From: Paenibacillus antibioticophila
GTDB taxonomy: Bacteria > Bacillota > Bacilli > Paenibacillales > Paenibacillaceae
Direction of reading: 5' to 3'
NCBI RefSeq assembly: GCF_000455265.1
Contig: NZ_HG005139.1
Coordinates: forward strand, 2,911,554-2,975,553
Length of the DNA: 64,000 bases
Position numbers and translations under genes: made by a program. Shown one piece after another: positions 19,564 to 28,015 of this stretch; position 1 is the stretch's first letter, and every line of letters begins with the position of its first letter. A model generated the notes under the pieces. That model saw nothing but the letters and a program-made list of their open reading frames with translations. It had not been told where the DNA came from and did not search any database.

Positions 19564-19627
19564 CATGGTAATCATAGAACAATTGCCTGAGTGCTTCAAG
19601 TACATTTCTTCGCAATTTGACGTGTTT

Positions 19628-19666
19628 AAAAATAAAAATACCTCCGGCCAAATGGCGGAGGTATTT
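19628..19666 (-). terminator. Terminator of the MFS efflux gene
   Basis: AATACCTCCG and CGGAGGTATT pair around a nine-base loop; the minus strand continues TTTTATTTTT. Confidence 0.88.
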
Positions 19667-19688
19667 CATTATGTTGAAGATCATTTCC

Positions 19689-21305
19689 TTATTCCGATGC
19701 TGCAGGCTCCCCTGTCACTTTTCCCGATTCCACGGGTGCACCGGCAGCCTGATTCGACGTGCGCAGCGGCAGCTCCTTCAGGAAGAAGACCAGGAAGAAG
19801 GCGATGACCAGAACCAGAGTCCCTGTCAAGAAGACAAGAGACAAAGTGTCACCCAGAATATCGCGGATGCTTTGAATCAACTGAGCAAATATCGGCTGAA
19901 TTTCTGTTGGCAGACTCGCTTGTGTCTGTTCGATCAGCGGCTTGTTCATCAATTGATTCGGGTTCGCGAAGGAAGCCATCTTCTGGGCGATCTCCGGATT
20001 AAGGCCGCTGAGGTCGGCACTGGCTGAGCCCATTGCATTTTTCAGGTTACGAGTCAGGCTGTTCGACATGACCGTTCCCATCACTGCGATCCCGATTGTA
20101 CCGCCAAGATTACGGAACAACTGGGAGGATGCTGTAACAACGCCAAGCTCCTTATGTGGTACGGCATTTTGCGTTGCCAATGAGAAGACGGGCATGCCCA
20201 GGCCAAGACCCAGGCCAAATATGATCATGCTCACGATTGCCATCCACACACTGTTCATGAATACCATTAATGCCATCCCTGCAATCATAATCGGCATGCC
20301 GATCAGGGCGAAGCGTTTGTATTTGCCGGATTTGGCGATTAATTGACCGGTCAATGCACTTGTTATCACCATGAAAATCGACATCGGCATAGTCACATAA
20401 CCCGCATAGGTTGGGGAGATTCCCATGACCCCTTGCACGAAGAACGAAATGTAGATCAATGCCCCCATCATTCCGAAGTTCATAATAAATCCGATAAGAT
20501 TGGAAATGGTAACTACACTGTTCTTGAACAGATGCATAGGCAGGATCGGGTTGCTTGAATACAATTCAACAATAACGAAGATAATTCCGGAAGCAATCGT
20601 TGCTGCCAGCAGCCCCAGAATTTGCGCTGAGCCCCATGAATACTGGGTGCCTGCCCACGAAAAAGCCAGCAACAATGGGACAATCGTTGTTGTCATGAAC
20701 AACGAGCCCAGAAGGTCGATCTTCTCGCCTGGCTTGCGCTCCACCTTCGGGAACAAGGTCAGAATCATAATGAAGGCAACAATACCAAGCGGCAGGAAGA
20801 TCCAGAACAGCCAGTGCCAATCCAGATGATCGACCAAGTATCCGCCTAGTGTCGGACCAAGTACACTGGAGAAGCCAAAGATGGCTGTCATAAAGCCCAT
20901 CCATTTCCCGCGCTCGCGCGGCGCGAACAGGTCGCCTACTGCCGTGAAGGCGGTCGACTGGATAATCCCCGCTCCTATCCCTTGAATCCCCCGGTAAGTA
21001 ATAAATTGAAATACATTATCCGAGGTTCCTGTCAGGAAGGCCCCGATCATGAACAATAATATACCTAACAGAATAAATGGCTTCCGTCCGAACATATCGG
21101 ACAGCTTGCCGACGAGTACCGTAGCAATGGTTGAAGTCAGCAGATATATATTGATGGTCCAGGTATAATAATCCATACCATCCAGTATTGAAATAATACG
21201 CGGCATTGCCGTACTGACGATCGTTTGGTTGATCGCGGCAAAGAACATGGCGGCCATAACGGCTACCATAATTGATAGTTTGCGTTTCTGTGTTAAATGT
21301 TCCAT
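19689..21305 (-). CDS. DHA2-family multidrug efflux MFS transporter
   Basis: A 538-residue drug:proton antiporter with 14 predicted helices, of the EmrB/QacA type. Motifs seen are AAINQTIVSTAMPRI (helix 1, motif D1), GKLSDMFGRKPFILLGI (motif A) and GVMGISPTYAGYVTMP in the second half. The ATG at 21305 follows GGTGGAGAGAGAAG and is preferred over the frame extension into the MarR gene. It lies 79 bases downstream of the marR gene on the same strand, so it is probably its regulatory target and is induced by drug-like ligands. Confidence 0.93.
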   Translation of the reverse strand: MEHLTQKRKLSIMVAVMAAMFFAAINQTIVSTAMPRIISILDGMDYYTWTINIYLLTSTIATVLVGKLSDMFGRKPFILLGILLFMIGAFLTGTSDNVFQFITYRGIQGIGAGIIQSTAFTAVGDLFAPRERGKWMGFMTAIFGFSSVLGPTLGGYLVDHLDWHWLFWIFLPLGIVAFIMILTLFPKVERKPGEKIDLLGSLFMTTTIVPLLLAFSWAGTQYSWGSAQILGLLAATIASGIIFVIVELYSSNPILPMHLFKNSVVTISNLIGFIMNFGMMGALIYISFFVQGVMGISPTYAGYVTMPMSIFMVITSALTGQLIAKSGKYKRFALIGMPIMIAGMALMVFMNSVWMAIVSMIIFGLGLGLGMPVFSLATQNAVPHKELGVVTASSQLFRNLGGTIGIAVMGTVMSNSLTRNLKNAMGSASADLSGLNPEIAQKMASFANPNQLMNKPLIEQTQASLPTEIQPIFAQLIQSIRDILGDTLSLVFLTGTLVLVIAFFLVFFLKELPLRTSNQAAGAPVESGKVTGEPAASE

Positions 21306-21384
21306 TCTTCTCTCTCCACCTCGTTGTTCTTGAATCCTGTTCTGATTTCTTTTTCTCTCTGTCTTATAGAATGATCTGAACGTG

Positions 21385-21825
21385 CTACAGTTTATCCAGA
21401 TTTCCAAGCAAAATGGAGTAGATCCGCTTCAAATGATCAATGTCCTCATCGCTAAGGTCAGAAAATACCAACAGAAGCGTCTCACGCTGACTTTCGCTTA
21501 GCTTGGCGACCATCTCGCGGCCTTTCTCGGTAATCGAGATCATAACCACCCGTCGATCCTGTTCCGTGCGGGCTCTCTCCACATACCCATCCACCAGCAG
21601 CTTGTCAGTCAGTCCGGTTATTGCCGCCGAAGTAAGGCCCTGCCGCTCTGCGAGCTCGGACACCTTCAGAGAGCCGCTCCGGTCCAGCATATAGAGCATC
21701 TTGAACTGGGGAAAACTGATGTTATCGTTCTTCTGTCTATTCCACAGCTGGGTTATCCCCTTAACCAGCGTCCTGAACATCGATGAAACTTCAAATATGG
21801 CCTCCCGATCTGCCAATGACAGCAA
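21385..21825 (-). CDS. MarR-family transcriptional regulator
   Basis: A 146-residue winged-helix regulator. The wHTH covers about 35-105: FPQFKMLYML, LKVSELAERQGLTSAAITGLTDKL and the wing RARTEQDRRVVMISITEKG. AAAGGAGGAGG precedes two possible TTG starts, 21825 and 21816; the second has the better spacing (ten bases). A palindrome 20 bases upstream is its likely operator, giving autorepression and control of the efflux pump behind it. Confidence 0.92.
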   Translation of the reverse strand: MLSLADREAIFEVSSMFRTLVKGITQLWNRQKNDNISFPQFKMLYMLDRSGSLKVSELAERQGLTSAAITGLTDKLLVDGYVERARTEQDRRVVMISITEKGREMVAKLSESQRETLLLVFSDLSDEDIDHLKRIYSILLGNLDKL

Positions 21826-21844
21826 ACCTCCTCCTTTAAATTAG

Positions 21845-21856
21845 TTAACTAGTTAA
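21845..21856. promoter_or_regulatory. Candidate MarR operator
   Basis: TTAACTAGTTAA is a perfect 12-bp palindrome inside the longer dyad TTAGTTAACTAGTTAA, just upstream of the marR ribosome binding site in a very AT-rich promoter region. MarR sites of this form are common. Confidence 0.6.
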
Positions 21857-22060
21857 TAATTTATAACTAAATAAATTAATACTGAATTATTAAAGCATTT
21901 ACTAATATAACGCCTTCTGCTTCTGCCGTCAAGATAGAATAAATAGAAAAATCTCCAAGCCATTAAAAGACTAGGAGATGAAAAAGAGCTGTTTATTCCG
22001 TATCTATTTCCGTTACAATTATATAGTAGAAAAATATAGTAGTTATTGGGAGGTTCCATT

Positions 22061-22891
22061 ATGCTGACTTATCTCGCTTATCCTCATGTCCTCCGTCTAG
22101 CAGCTCTCGGTATGGCGCTAACCATGCTCGCCTCTTCGTCCGGCTTCGAGAGCAAGGTTGCAGCCGCAGCAGCTCCTGCAACGGCAGCTTCCGGCACCGC
22201 AGCAACAGTGACTTCACCTGCACCTGCACCCACGCCCACACCTGCACCCGAAGCCTCGGCACCCGCGGTAGAACGCGGTACACTGCCCAAGGGATTTGTC
22301 TACGTAGATGAAGTCATTCCGAGTGCTCTGTACGATATTCGTTATTATAGTGAAGAGAATTTTATCGGCACCCAAATCGACGGGTATGAAGCACCGCTGG
22401 CTATATTGACCAAGGAAGCCGCAAATGCCTTGAAGAAAGTCAATGAGGATCTGGAGAGTCAAGGATACCGCCTCAAGATCATCGATGCCTATCGCCCGCA
22501 AAAAGCAGTGAACCATTTTATTGCATGGTCCAAGGATCCGAAGGACACTTTAATGAAGGAAATTTTCTATCCGGATGTAGACAAGAAGAACCTGTTCAAG
22601 TCAGGATACCTCTCTTCGAAATCCGGGCACTCCCGAGGCAGCACGGTGGATGTGACCATGGTCTTTAAGCGGACCGGTGAGGAAGTCGATATGGGAAGCC
22701 GCGTCGATTTTCTTGGACCGATCTCTAGTCATGGTACGGATCTGATCAACAAGGAGCAGCGCAAGCACCGCTATATTCTCAAGACCGCCATGGTCAAGCA
22801 GAGCTTCAAGCCGTATACCAAGGAATGGTGGCACTACACGCTAAAGAACGAACCGTTTCCGAACAAGTATTTTAATTTTGATGTGAAGTAG
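22061..22891 (+). CDS. Exported D-Ala-D-Ala dipeptidase, VanX/DdpX (M15D) family
   Basis: A 276-residue zinc dipeptidase. An N-terminal signal/anchor helix is followed by a long Ala/Pro/Thr linker (about 35-75), then the M15D domain. Zinc and catalytic residues are visible: [13 protein letters not shown] gives the first His and Asp, and EWWH gives the catalytic Glu and third ligand. The RPQKA segment matches the family. Transpeptidase-resistance VanX enzymes are cytoplasmic; this one is exported, like peptidoglycan-recycling homologues. GGGAGG seven bases upstream fixes the ATG at 22061. No vanH or vanA neighbours. Its last 20 bases overlap the convergent radical SAM gene. Confidence 0.88.
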   Translation: MLTYLAYPHVLRLAALGMALTMLASSSGFESKVAAAAAPATAASGTAATVTSPAPAPTPTPAPEASAPAVERGTLPKGFVYVDEVIPSALYDIRYYSEENFIGTQIDGYEAPLAILTKEAANALKKVNEDLESQGYRLKIIDAYRPQKAVNHFIAWSKDPKDTLMKEIFYPDVDKKNLFKSGYLSSKSGHSRGSTVDVTMVFKRTGEEVDMGSRVDFLGPISSHGTDLINKEQRKHRYILKTAMVKQSFKPYTKEWWHYTLKNEPFPNKYFNFDVK

Positions 22892-23915
22892 GGAATAGCG
22901 CCTCATAGGCAGGACAAGGCTCCCGATCCAGAAAGTCGCGTAAAGGCTCCGGCATCTCTTCGTAAAGACGGGTCAGAGAGGTTCCTTGATAAATGTTGCC
23001 GATGATGACGGGATAGCATAGCTCCGATATCAAGATATCCCCGTTGCCATGAAGATGAAGCTGCTTCTTTCCTTCAATGCAATGGGGAAAATACACGCCC
23101 GGCTGTTCCTTGAATCCAAGCTCGGTCATGAAACGGTCCATGCAGGTAAAGTACAGGGTTGTATCTTGCTTTTTTCTCGCAATCAGGCTGTTCACGGCTT
23201 GCTTGAGCGCCTCCCGGGCAGCAATGGATTTCCAGCCGGTATGATCCATGATGATGCTGTTCTGAATCTCATGGGTCCTTACGCCAAGCTGATACACATG
23301 GTCGCTGATCTCATCCATCCGGTGCTCGGTCTCACTGAACAGCAGGGTCTCAAGCACCGTATCTATTCCCGCCTGGACACACATCGAGATATTCTCCCGA
23401 ATCTTATAATAGATGCTCCGGTGGATTCCGTAATAGGCGGAGAACTCACCGGCATCAATGAAGTTAAATGAAATATGGATATTCGTCAGTCCGGCTCTAG
23501 CCAACTGATGAATTCGTTCTTCGTTCAGAAGACTTGCGTTGGAATTGAGCTGGGTATGAATCCCCCGCGAAGAGCAGTAAGCAACCACATCAACACAGTC
23601 CTGAAATTTAAGCGTCACTTCCCCGCCGGACAAGCGTACTCTTTTCAAACCGGGCAGTTGATCAAGCACTTCGATAATTTGAGCCGCCCCAATGCTGTTT
23701 CCGTCATTTCGTTTATATGCACAGCAGTAATCACAGCGAAAATTGCAGCTTGAGGTTACGCCGACCTCCAATCCTTCCAACGAATAAATATCCGGCTTGT
23801 TCATTTCCAATGCTTTATAGACCATTGCAGCAGCATCCTTCCCTATGTAATCGCCCGAAGGTGTCATTCCGGCATTTGCGATTATACGGTTTTTCCTTGG
23901 AGATGAATATGACAA
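22872..23915 (-). CDS. Radical SAM protein with SPASM-like C-terminus
   Basis: A 347-residue radical S-adenosylmethionine enzyme. C57, C61 and C64 (SCNFRCDYC) bind the 4Fe-4S cluster, and RLSGGE is the SAM-binding GGE motif. The C-terminal part contains several further cysteines ([24 protein letters not shown]) and the HLHGNGDI pattern of SPASM/twitch domains, so an auxiliary cluster is likely. It starts with a TTG preceded by a weak AGGA site. It is divergent from a cupin gene and overlaps the dipeptidase convergently. The substrate is unknown; no precursor peptide was found beside it. Confidence 0.85.
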   Translation of the reverse strand: MSYSSPRKNRIIANAGMTPSGDYIGKDAAAMVYKALEMNKPDIYSLEGLEVGVTSSCNFRCDYCCAYKRNDGNSIGAAQIIEVLDQLPGLKRVRLSGGEVTLKFQDCVDVVAYCSSRGIHTQLNSNASLLNEERIHQLARAGLTNIHISFNFIDAGEFSAYYGIHRSIYYKIRENISMCVQAGIDTVLETLLFSETEHRMDEISDHVYQLGVRTHEIQNSIIMDHTGWKSIAAREALKQAVNSLIARKKQDTTLYFTCMDRFMTELGFKEQPGVYFPHCIEGKKQLHLHGNGDILISELCYPVIIGNIYQGTSLTRLYEEMPEPLRDFLDREPCPAYEALFPTSHQN

Positions 23916-23981
23916 AATTGATCCTGATCAAGTTTCGTTTTTGGATATGCAGGTAAAATACAATCAAGGAGGGATTTAATC

Positions 23982-24323
23982 ATGGAAAAAAACATGCTGG
24001 GCTCCCTGCAGGAATATCAGGAAGCCCGTTTTACGAAAAGAGTAGCTTTTCAAAAAGGAGAAAGTGTCGTATTTGTGCTTAACTTCATGCCGGGGCAGCA
24101 ATTGCCGGCGCATCAGCATCCAGGTACGCATGTCTTCATTCTGGCTCTTGAAGGTACAGGAACGGTTACCGCTGACGGAACCGCCTATGAGCTTCGCAAG
24201 GGAGATATCATCCACCTTGAAGGGGACGAAACCTTTGCCTATGTGAATGACGGGCAGGAGAATGCTTCCCTGTACGTAATTTTGACGAAAACACCAGGAC
24301 CTGAATACGCGCAGAACATTTAA
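23982..24323 (+). CDS. Small cupin-domain protein
   Basis: A 113-residue single-domain cupin. Motif 1 is GQQLPAHQHPGTHVFILALEG with the metal ligands HxH and a downstream Glu; motif 2 is GDIIHLEGDETFAYVND, where the usual motif-2 histidine is not clearly kept. AAGGAGG stands nine bases before the ATG. Its stop is five bases from the convergent yhaM stop. Cupins of this size serve as small metal-dependent enzymes or ligand sensors; the role is unknown. Confidence 0.85.
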   Translation: MEKNMLGSLQEYQEARFTKRVAFQKGESVVFVLNFMPGQQLPAHQHPGTHVFILALEGTGTVTADGTAYELRKGDIIHLEGDETFAYVNDGQENASLYVILTKTPGPEYAQNI

Positions 24324-24328
24324 ATCGT

Positions 24329-25285
24329 TTAGATCCGAGTCTTGTAAATCGCCTTATTTTCCAATCCCCTAATCATAGGGGTCCATTCATCCTTGTCCGG
24401 GGTAGTGTTCATCGCATCCTCCACCATTTGCATCTTGGCATCGAGTGCATCGATGTGATGGAGCGCCACTGCCTCGGCCATTTGTGGTTGAACCGGACTT
24501 CCCCATTCCCCCAAATTATGATGAGACAGCACCAGATGCTGCAGTGCAATTACCTTCGGGGAATCAGCCGCGATTCCCAGCTTCAGAGCCGCTTCCGTAA
24601 TCCAGCTTGAAGCCATGGCGATATGTCCCAGCAGCTTGCCGGGTACGCTGTATTCAGAGACAATGCCCAGCCGGGCAACCATTTCCTCCGGCTTCGCAAT
24701 ATCATGCAGAATAATCCCCGCCTTTAACAAGTCGGCGTTCAGGAACGGCCGCTGCTTGCAGAGGAACTCCCCAAGCTCAAGCATGCGAACCATATGGTAA
24801 GCCAGTCCGCCGTAATAGTTATGGTGGTGAGTCTTGGCCGCCGGCGCCTGCTCCAGCTGATTCTCCACCTTTTGAACACAGAACTCTACGATTTCTCGAA
24901 GCTCCGGATCTTTAATTTCCTGAACAATCTTCGTGATAGTCTGAACCAAAGTATCGGACGGAACCGGCGCAGAACGAATAAAATCGGTAAGCTTAACCTG
25001 ATCCTCCTCTTTTGCAGGTCTGATCTGAAGAATCTTGATCTGGAGCTTTTCCCGGTAAGTCTGAACAAGCCCCTTCACCTTTACCAGCCCCATCGGGAAG
25101 AAGGTTTCCTTGTCCAGCGCAGAAGCATCCCACAGCTTGGCTGGCAGTTCACCGCTACTGTCACATAATATGATATCCAAATAGTCCTTGGGAGGCGTAT
25201 TGTTTGTTTGCTTGATCTCAACCTCCTTCAACAGATAAAAACCTACGAACTCATCCTGGCTATTTAATTGATTAATTAATGTCAC
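24329..25285 (-). CDS. yhaM: 3'-5' exoribonuclease YhaM
   Basis: A 318-residue exoribonuclease that trims RNA and DNA 3' ends. An N-terminal OB-fold (about 1-100: DYLDIILCDSSGELPAKLWD) binds nucleic acid, and the HD domain (about 140-280) shows YHMVRMLELGEF, the HD pair in AGIILHDIAKPEE, and HLVLSHHNLGEWGSP. The GTG at 25285 has GGAGG eight bases upstream and matches the size of B. subtilis YhaM (about 314); the longer frame to 25342 has no such site. The transcript begins with a leader segment shared with glcT. Confidence 0.94.
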   Translation of the reverse strand: MTLINQLNSQDEFVGFYLLKEVEIKQTNNTPPKDYLDIILCDSSGELPAKLWDASALDKETFFPMGLVKVKGLVQTYREKLQIKILQIRPAKEEDQVKLTDFIRSAPVPSDTLVQTITKIVQEIKDPELREIVEFCVQKVENQLEQAPAAKTHHHNYYGGLAYHMVRMLELGEFLCKQRPFLNADLLKAGIILHDIAKPEEMVARLGIVSEYSVPGKLLGHIAMASSWITEAALKLGIAADSPKVIALQHLVLSHHNLGEWGSPVQPQMAEAVALHHIDALDAKMQMVEDAMNTTPDKDEWTPMIRGLENKAIYKTRI

Positions 25286-25344
25286 GGGCGATTCCTCCAC
25301 ACACTTCGTAAGATTCGATGCCGAGTCAACCTCTTGAACCACTT

Positions 25345-25380
25345 GTGATCAAAAGATGACTTTTTGAACTACCTCTATTA
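25345..25380 (-). repeat. Shared 5'-leader repeat, copy 1 (yhaM)
   Basis: On the minus strand AGAGGTAGTTCAAAAAGTC, then ATCTTTTGATCA, follows directly on a TATAAT-like -10 box (TGTATAAT). The same sequence precedes glcT at 35993-36026. CAAAAAG and CTTTTG can form a small hairpin. Confidence 0.65.
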
Positions 25381-25383
25381 TAC

Positions 25384-25432
25384 AGCAAAAAAACAAGCTT
25401 GCTCCGCTTCTTAAGGAAGGGAACAAGCTTGC
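25384..25432 (-). terminator. Terminator of the FMN-protein gene
   Basis: On the minus strand CAAGCTTGTTCC pairs with GGAGCAAGCTTG (one wobble), followed by TTTTTTTGC. It lies 40 bases after the stop and overlaps the yhaM promoter. Confidence 0.88.
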
Positions 25433-25472
25433 ATTGCTCAATAGTCCCGTTTCAACCCGCTATGATCAGCTA

Positions 25473-27686
25473 TTAAATTCCGGCATTTTCAAGCGCTGAT
25501 TTAATCGCTTCTACGACATTGCTGGAGACTGCCTTCACTCCATCGCTGTCTCCGAAGGCAGCCGGACGGTATCCATATTTATGGAGTCCATTCGTGGTGC
25601 CTTCTTCAATCTCTTGTCTAACCGCCAATTGGTCGGCGGAGAGCTTGTCGTCCGCGATAATCTTGCCGGCTTGATCCAGGAAGTAGACTTGCATTTTCAC
25701 AGGAATATTCTTCTCGATTGTAGCCATGACATAGACCGATTTGTCGGTGTTCGTACCCGGAAATACGCCATTAGCATAGGCCGTTTTATACGATTCCGAA
25801 ACCTCTGCTCTCTTGTAGGCCTGACTTACCGCAGATTTCAAAGCTTCGCTGCTGCTGGTAGCGCCGGATACGGCATCGACTTGTGCAGCATTCTCACGGG
25901 TAGCTCCATTGATGAAGCTTGCCTTCAGAATCGGAATCGCTCTGATCACATCCGCATAGGCGGAGGACCCGCGGTCAACCATGTTAACGCCTACACGGTA
26001 CAGATCAATCGCTACGATTTTTCCGTTGCGAAGAGTGACATCCGCCTGATTCGCACCCTTATCATAAGCGCCGCCATAACCGGTGAATTTACCGTCTCGG
26101 TAATTGCCTTGCGTCTTGGAGGCGTTGTTCAGCGCATCCTGCAAAGCAGCCTTGGCAGCGAGCGTCAATCCGCCCTCACCGCCGATGGAGCCCAAGTTTG
26201 CGCCCTTCAGCACGAGACCCTCATTGGCCGCTGCCACAAATGCTTGTTGAGCTTCGGACAGGTCTTCATTCTTAATCAGCTTGCCTGCTTCATCGAAGAG
26301 ATACGTCGTTACCTTGGCAACCTTATCATTCTGAATATCTGTAAGAAGGAGTACGCGGGACTGGTTATCTACCCCTGCAAATGTACCTTCAAAGTATTTC
26401 TTGCCATCCTGTACAGCCAGCGCTTTCTCAAACGCTCTCTCTACGGCTTCATTCCAGCTGTGGCTGCTCTCGGTTGCTCCGGAGATCGCATCCGCATCAC
26501 TGTAATTATTAAAATAGGAGCCATTTGCAAGCAGCTTGGCAGTCATTGGCGCATTGGCTTTGACCACGTCGGCATAAGCCGTGTCTCCACGGTCCAGCAG
26601 ATTCGCTCCAAGTCTGTACAATTGAACGTCTACGAGCTTGCCGTTGCGGATATAAATGTCCGCTCTTTCTACGCCCTTATCTCTTGCCTCGCCATAAGCA
26701 GAGTAGAATCCGTCAATATACTTCACGCCATTATCAATCATGGCATTTTGTTCGGCATCCCAGAAAGCATTAATTGCAGCCTTGAATTCCGCTTCCATTC
26801 CCTTCACTGCCACAGCCTTTGTGCCTTGATAGAGCAGGGCATTAGCCAGTGTGTATACCTCTTTGGCCTGTTCAGCAGTCATGGTTGCTTCATCAATGGC
26901 CTCGCCCTTCTCAGTCAGCGGATATACCTTAACGCCGAGCAGGCGGTTGGCATCATAATTCGCAAACACCATATATTTGCCTTCAGGATCGACACCCATG
27001 TGCTCACCTTCGAAGTAAACCTTGCCAGCAGGTTTCTCTACAAGCGCTCTTTCAAAGGCACGGTCCACGGCAAGCTTCCAGCCATCACACGAACGGGTTG
27101 CGCCGGAGACCACATCAACTTCAGCAGCCTGTTCCCGGGTCTTGCCGATGATGCTGTTTGCCACTGGCTCATAGGCTTGCCAGAGTCCGCTGTAATTGTT
27201 GCGAACATCGCGGTCGATCAGCTTAGGACTGGTACGCAGCAGTTCCAAATCCGCTACCTTGCCATCCTTAATGGTGACCTTGGCTCCTTCAGTTCCCTTG
27301 GAATAGGCGTTGCCGTAAGTAACATAGACGCCATCCTTGTACGGATTGGCCGGTGTTACCACGGGCTCAGCAACAGGTTCTGTTTTTGGCGTTGTTGTTG
27401 TCTTTGCAGGAGTGGTTGTCTTGGCTGGCGTTGTTGTCGACTTCGCCGGGGTTGTTGTCTTGGACGGCGTCGTAGTCGTCTTGGATGGTGTAGTGGTCTT
27501 TGGTGTAGTGGTCTTTGTTGGTGCAGTGGTCTTGGCAGGCTCCTTGGCCGGGGCGGTTGAAGCTTCCTCTGATGCTGCAGAGACTGCATCGATGTTATTG
27601 ATTTTCAGCGGTGATAAATCTACGGTCAGCGCAAGCGTTGACAATACCATTGTCGCACTAAGTGTAACGGCAATAAATTTTTTCAA
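25473..27686 (-). CDS. Exported protein with three FMN-binding (ApbE-site) units
   Basis: A 737-residue secreted protein. A signal peptide (about 1-38) is followed by a low-complexity Thr/Pro/Lys linker (about 45-108), then three tandem units of about 205 residues. Each unit carries one FMN_bind domain with the ApbE flavinylation motif: DVVSGATRS (191-199), DAISGATES (399-407) and DAVSGATSS (604-612). The threonines are the predicted covalent FMN sites. Each is followed by a second module without the motif (for example YFEGEHMGVDPEGK). Related multi-FMN proteins such as Listeria PplA serve extracellular electron transfer. It has no lipobox, so it is anchored through the linker or released. 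An Fnr/CRP-like dyad lies upstream. Confidence 0.9.
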   Translation of the reverse strand: MKKFIAVTLSATMVLSTLALTVDLSPLKINNIDAVSAASEEASTAPAKEPAKTTAPTKTTTPKTTTPSKTTTTPSKTTTPAKSTTTPAKTTTPAKTTTTPKTEPVAEPVVTPANPYKDGVYVTYGNAYSKGTEGAKVTIKDGKVADLELLRTSPKLIDRDVRNNYSGLWQAYEPVANSIIGKTREQAAEVDVVSGATRSCDGWKLAVDRAFERALVEKPAGKVYFEGEHMGVDPEGKYMVFANYDANRLLGVKVYPLTEKGEAIDEATMTAEQAKEVYTLANALLYQGTKAVAVKGMEAEFKAAINAFWDAEQNAMIDNGVKYIDGFYSAYGEARDKGVERADIYIRNGKLVDVQLYRLGANLLDRGDTAYADVVKANAPMTAKLLANGSYFNNYSDADAISGATESSHSWNEAVERAFEKALAVQDGKKYFEGTFAGVDNQSRVLLLTDIQNDKVAKVTTYLFDEAGKLIKNEDLSEAQQAFVAAANEGLVLKGANLGSIGGEGGLTLAAKAALQDALNNASKTQGNYRDGKFTGYGGAYDKGANQADVTLRNGKIVAIDLYRVGVNMVDRGSSAYADVIRAIPILKASFINGATRENAAQVDAVSGATSSSEALKSAVSQAYKRAEVSESYKTAYANGVFPGTNTDKSVYVMATIEKNIPVKMQVYFLDQAGKIIADDKLSADQLAVRQEIEEGTTNGLHKYGYRPAAFGDSDGVKAVSSNVVEAIKSALENAGI

Positions 27687-27976
27687 ATTCTTTCCCTCTC
27701 CTTTACATAAATTAAGAAGTATGTAGCACCTTTGATGTACGGAGATCAGTCATTGTACATCTTTCCCCTCTTGAACCATCCTCCCCCTCGACCATTTCCC
27801 AACCGCCAGCCTCTCACATAAAACGTGATTTTTTTCACATTTAATGCTATACAGAAAAATCCGGCATTTGGCGTTGATTTATGATACTAAGAAAAAAAAG
27901 AAGAATCTGTAGAAAAAATCACAGCCCCAGCAACATTTATCACTCTTGTGTGAAAAATGAGCCAGGGCGCATGCCA
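27687..27976. other. Intergenic region upstream of the FMN-protein gene
   Basis: AT-rich promoter region holding the CGTGA-N6-TCACA dyad at 27824-27839. No gene is seen. On the plus strand a few short frames occur without ribosome binding sites. Confidence 0.4.
27824..27839. promoter_or_regulatory. Fnr/CRP-type dyad upstream of the FMN protein gene
   Basis: CGTGATTTTTTTCACA has the TGTGA-N6-TCACA spacing of Fnr/CRP-family boxes with one half-site mismatch. It lies about 140 bases before the start of the FMN protein gene, so oxygen-linked control is possible. Confidence 0.4.
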
Positions 27977-28003
27977 GCGGCTCCCGACAGCGCTGGGAGC
28001 CGC
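27977..28003. terminator. Possible terminator of the decapeptide-repeat gene
   Basis: GCGGCTCCC and GGGAGCCGC pair around a nine-base loop. No U tract directly follows on the minus strand, so it may act only as a 3' stabilising hairpin. Confidence 0.45.
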
Positions 28004-28015
28004 TTCATTACACCG

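Noticed and set aside
22061-22891. Vancomycin-resistance cluster
   Set aside because: Only the VanX-like gene is present, it is exported, and no vanH, vanA, vanR or vanS is near.
25581-27560. 659-codon plus-strand frame
   Set aside because: It is antisense to the FMN protein; its composition mirrors the codon bias of that gene and it has no start site or family resemblance.
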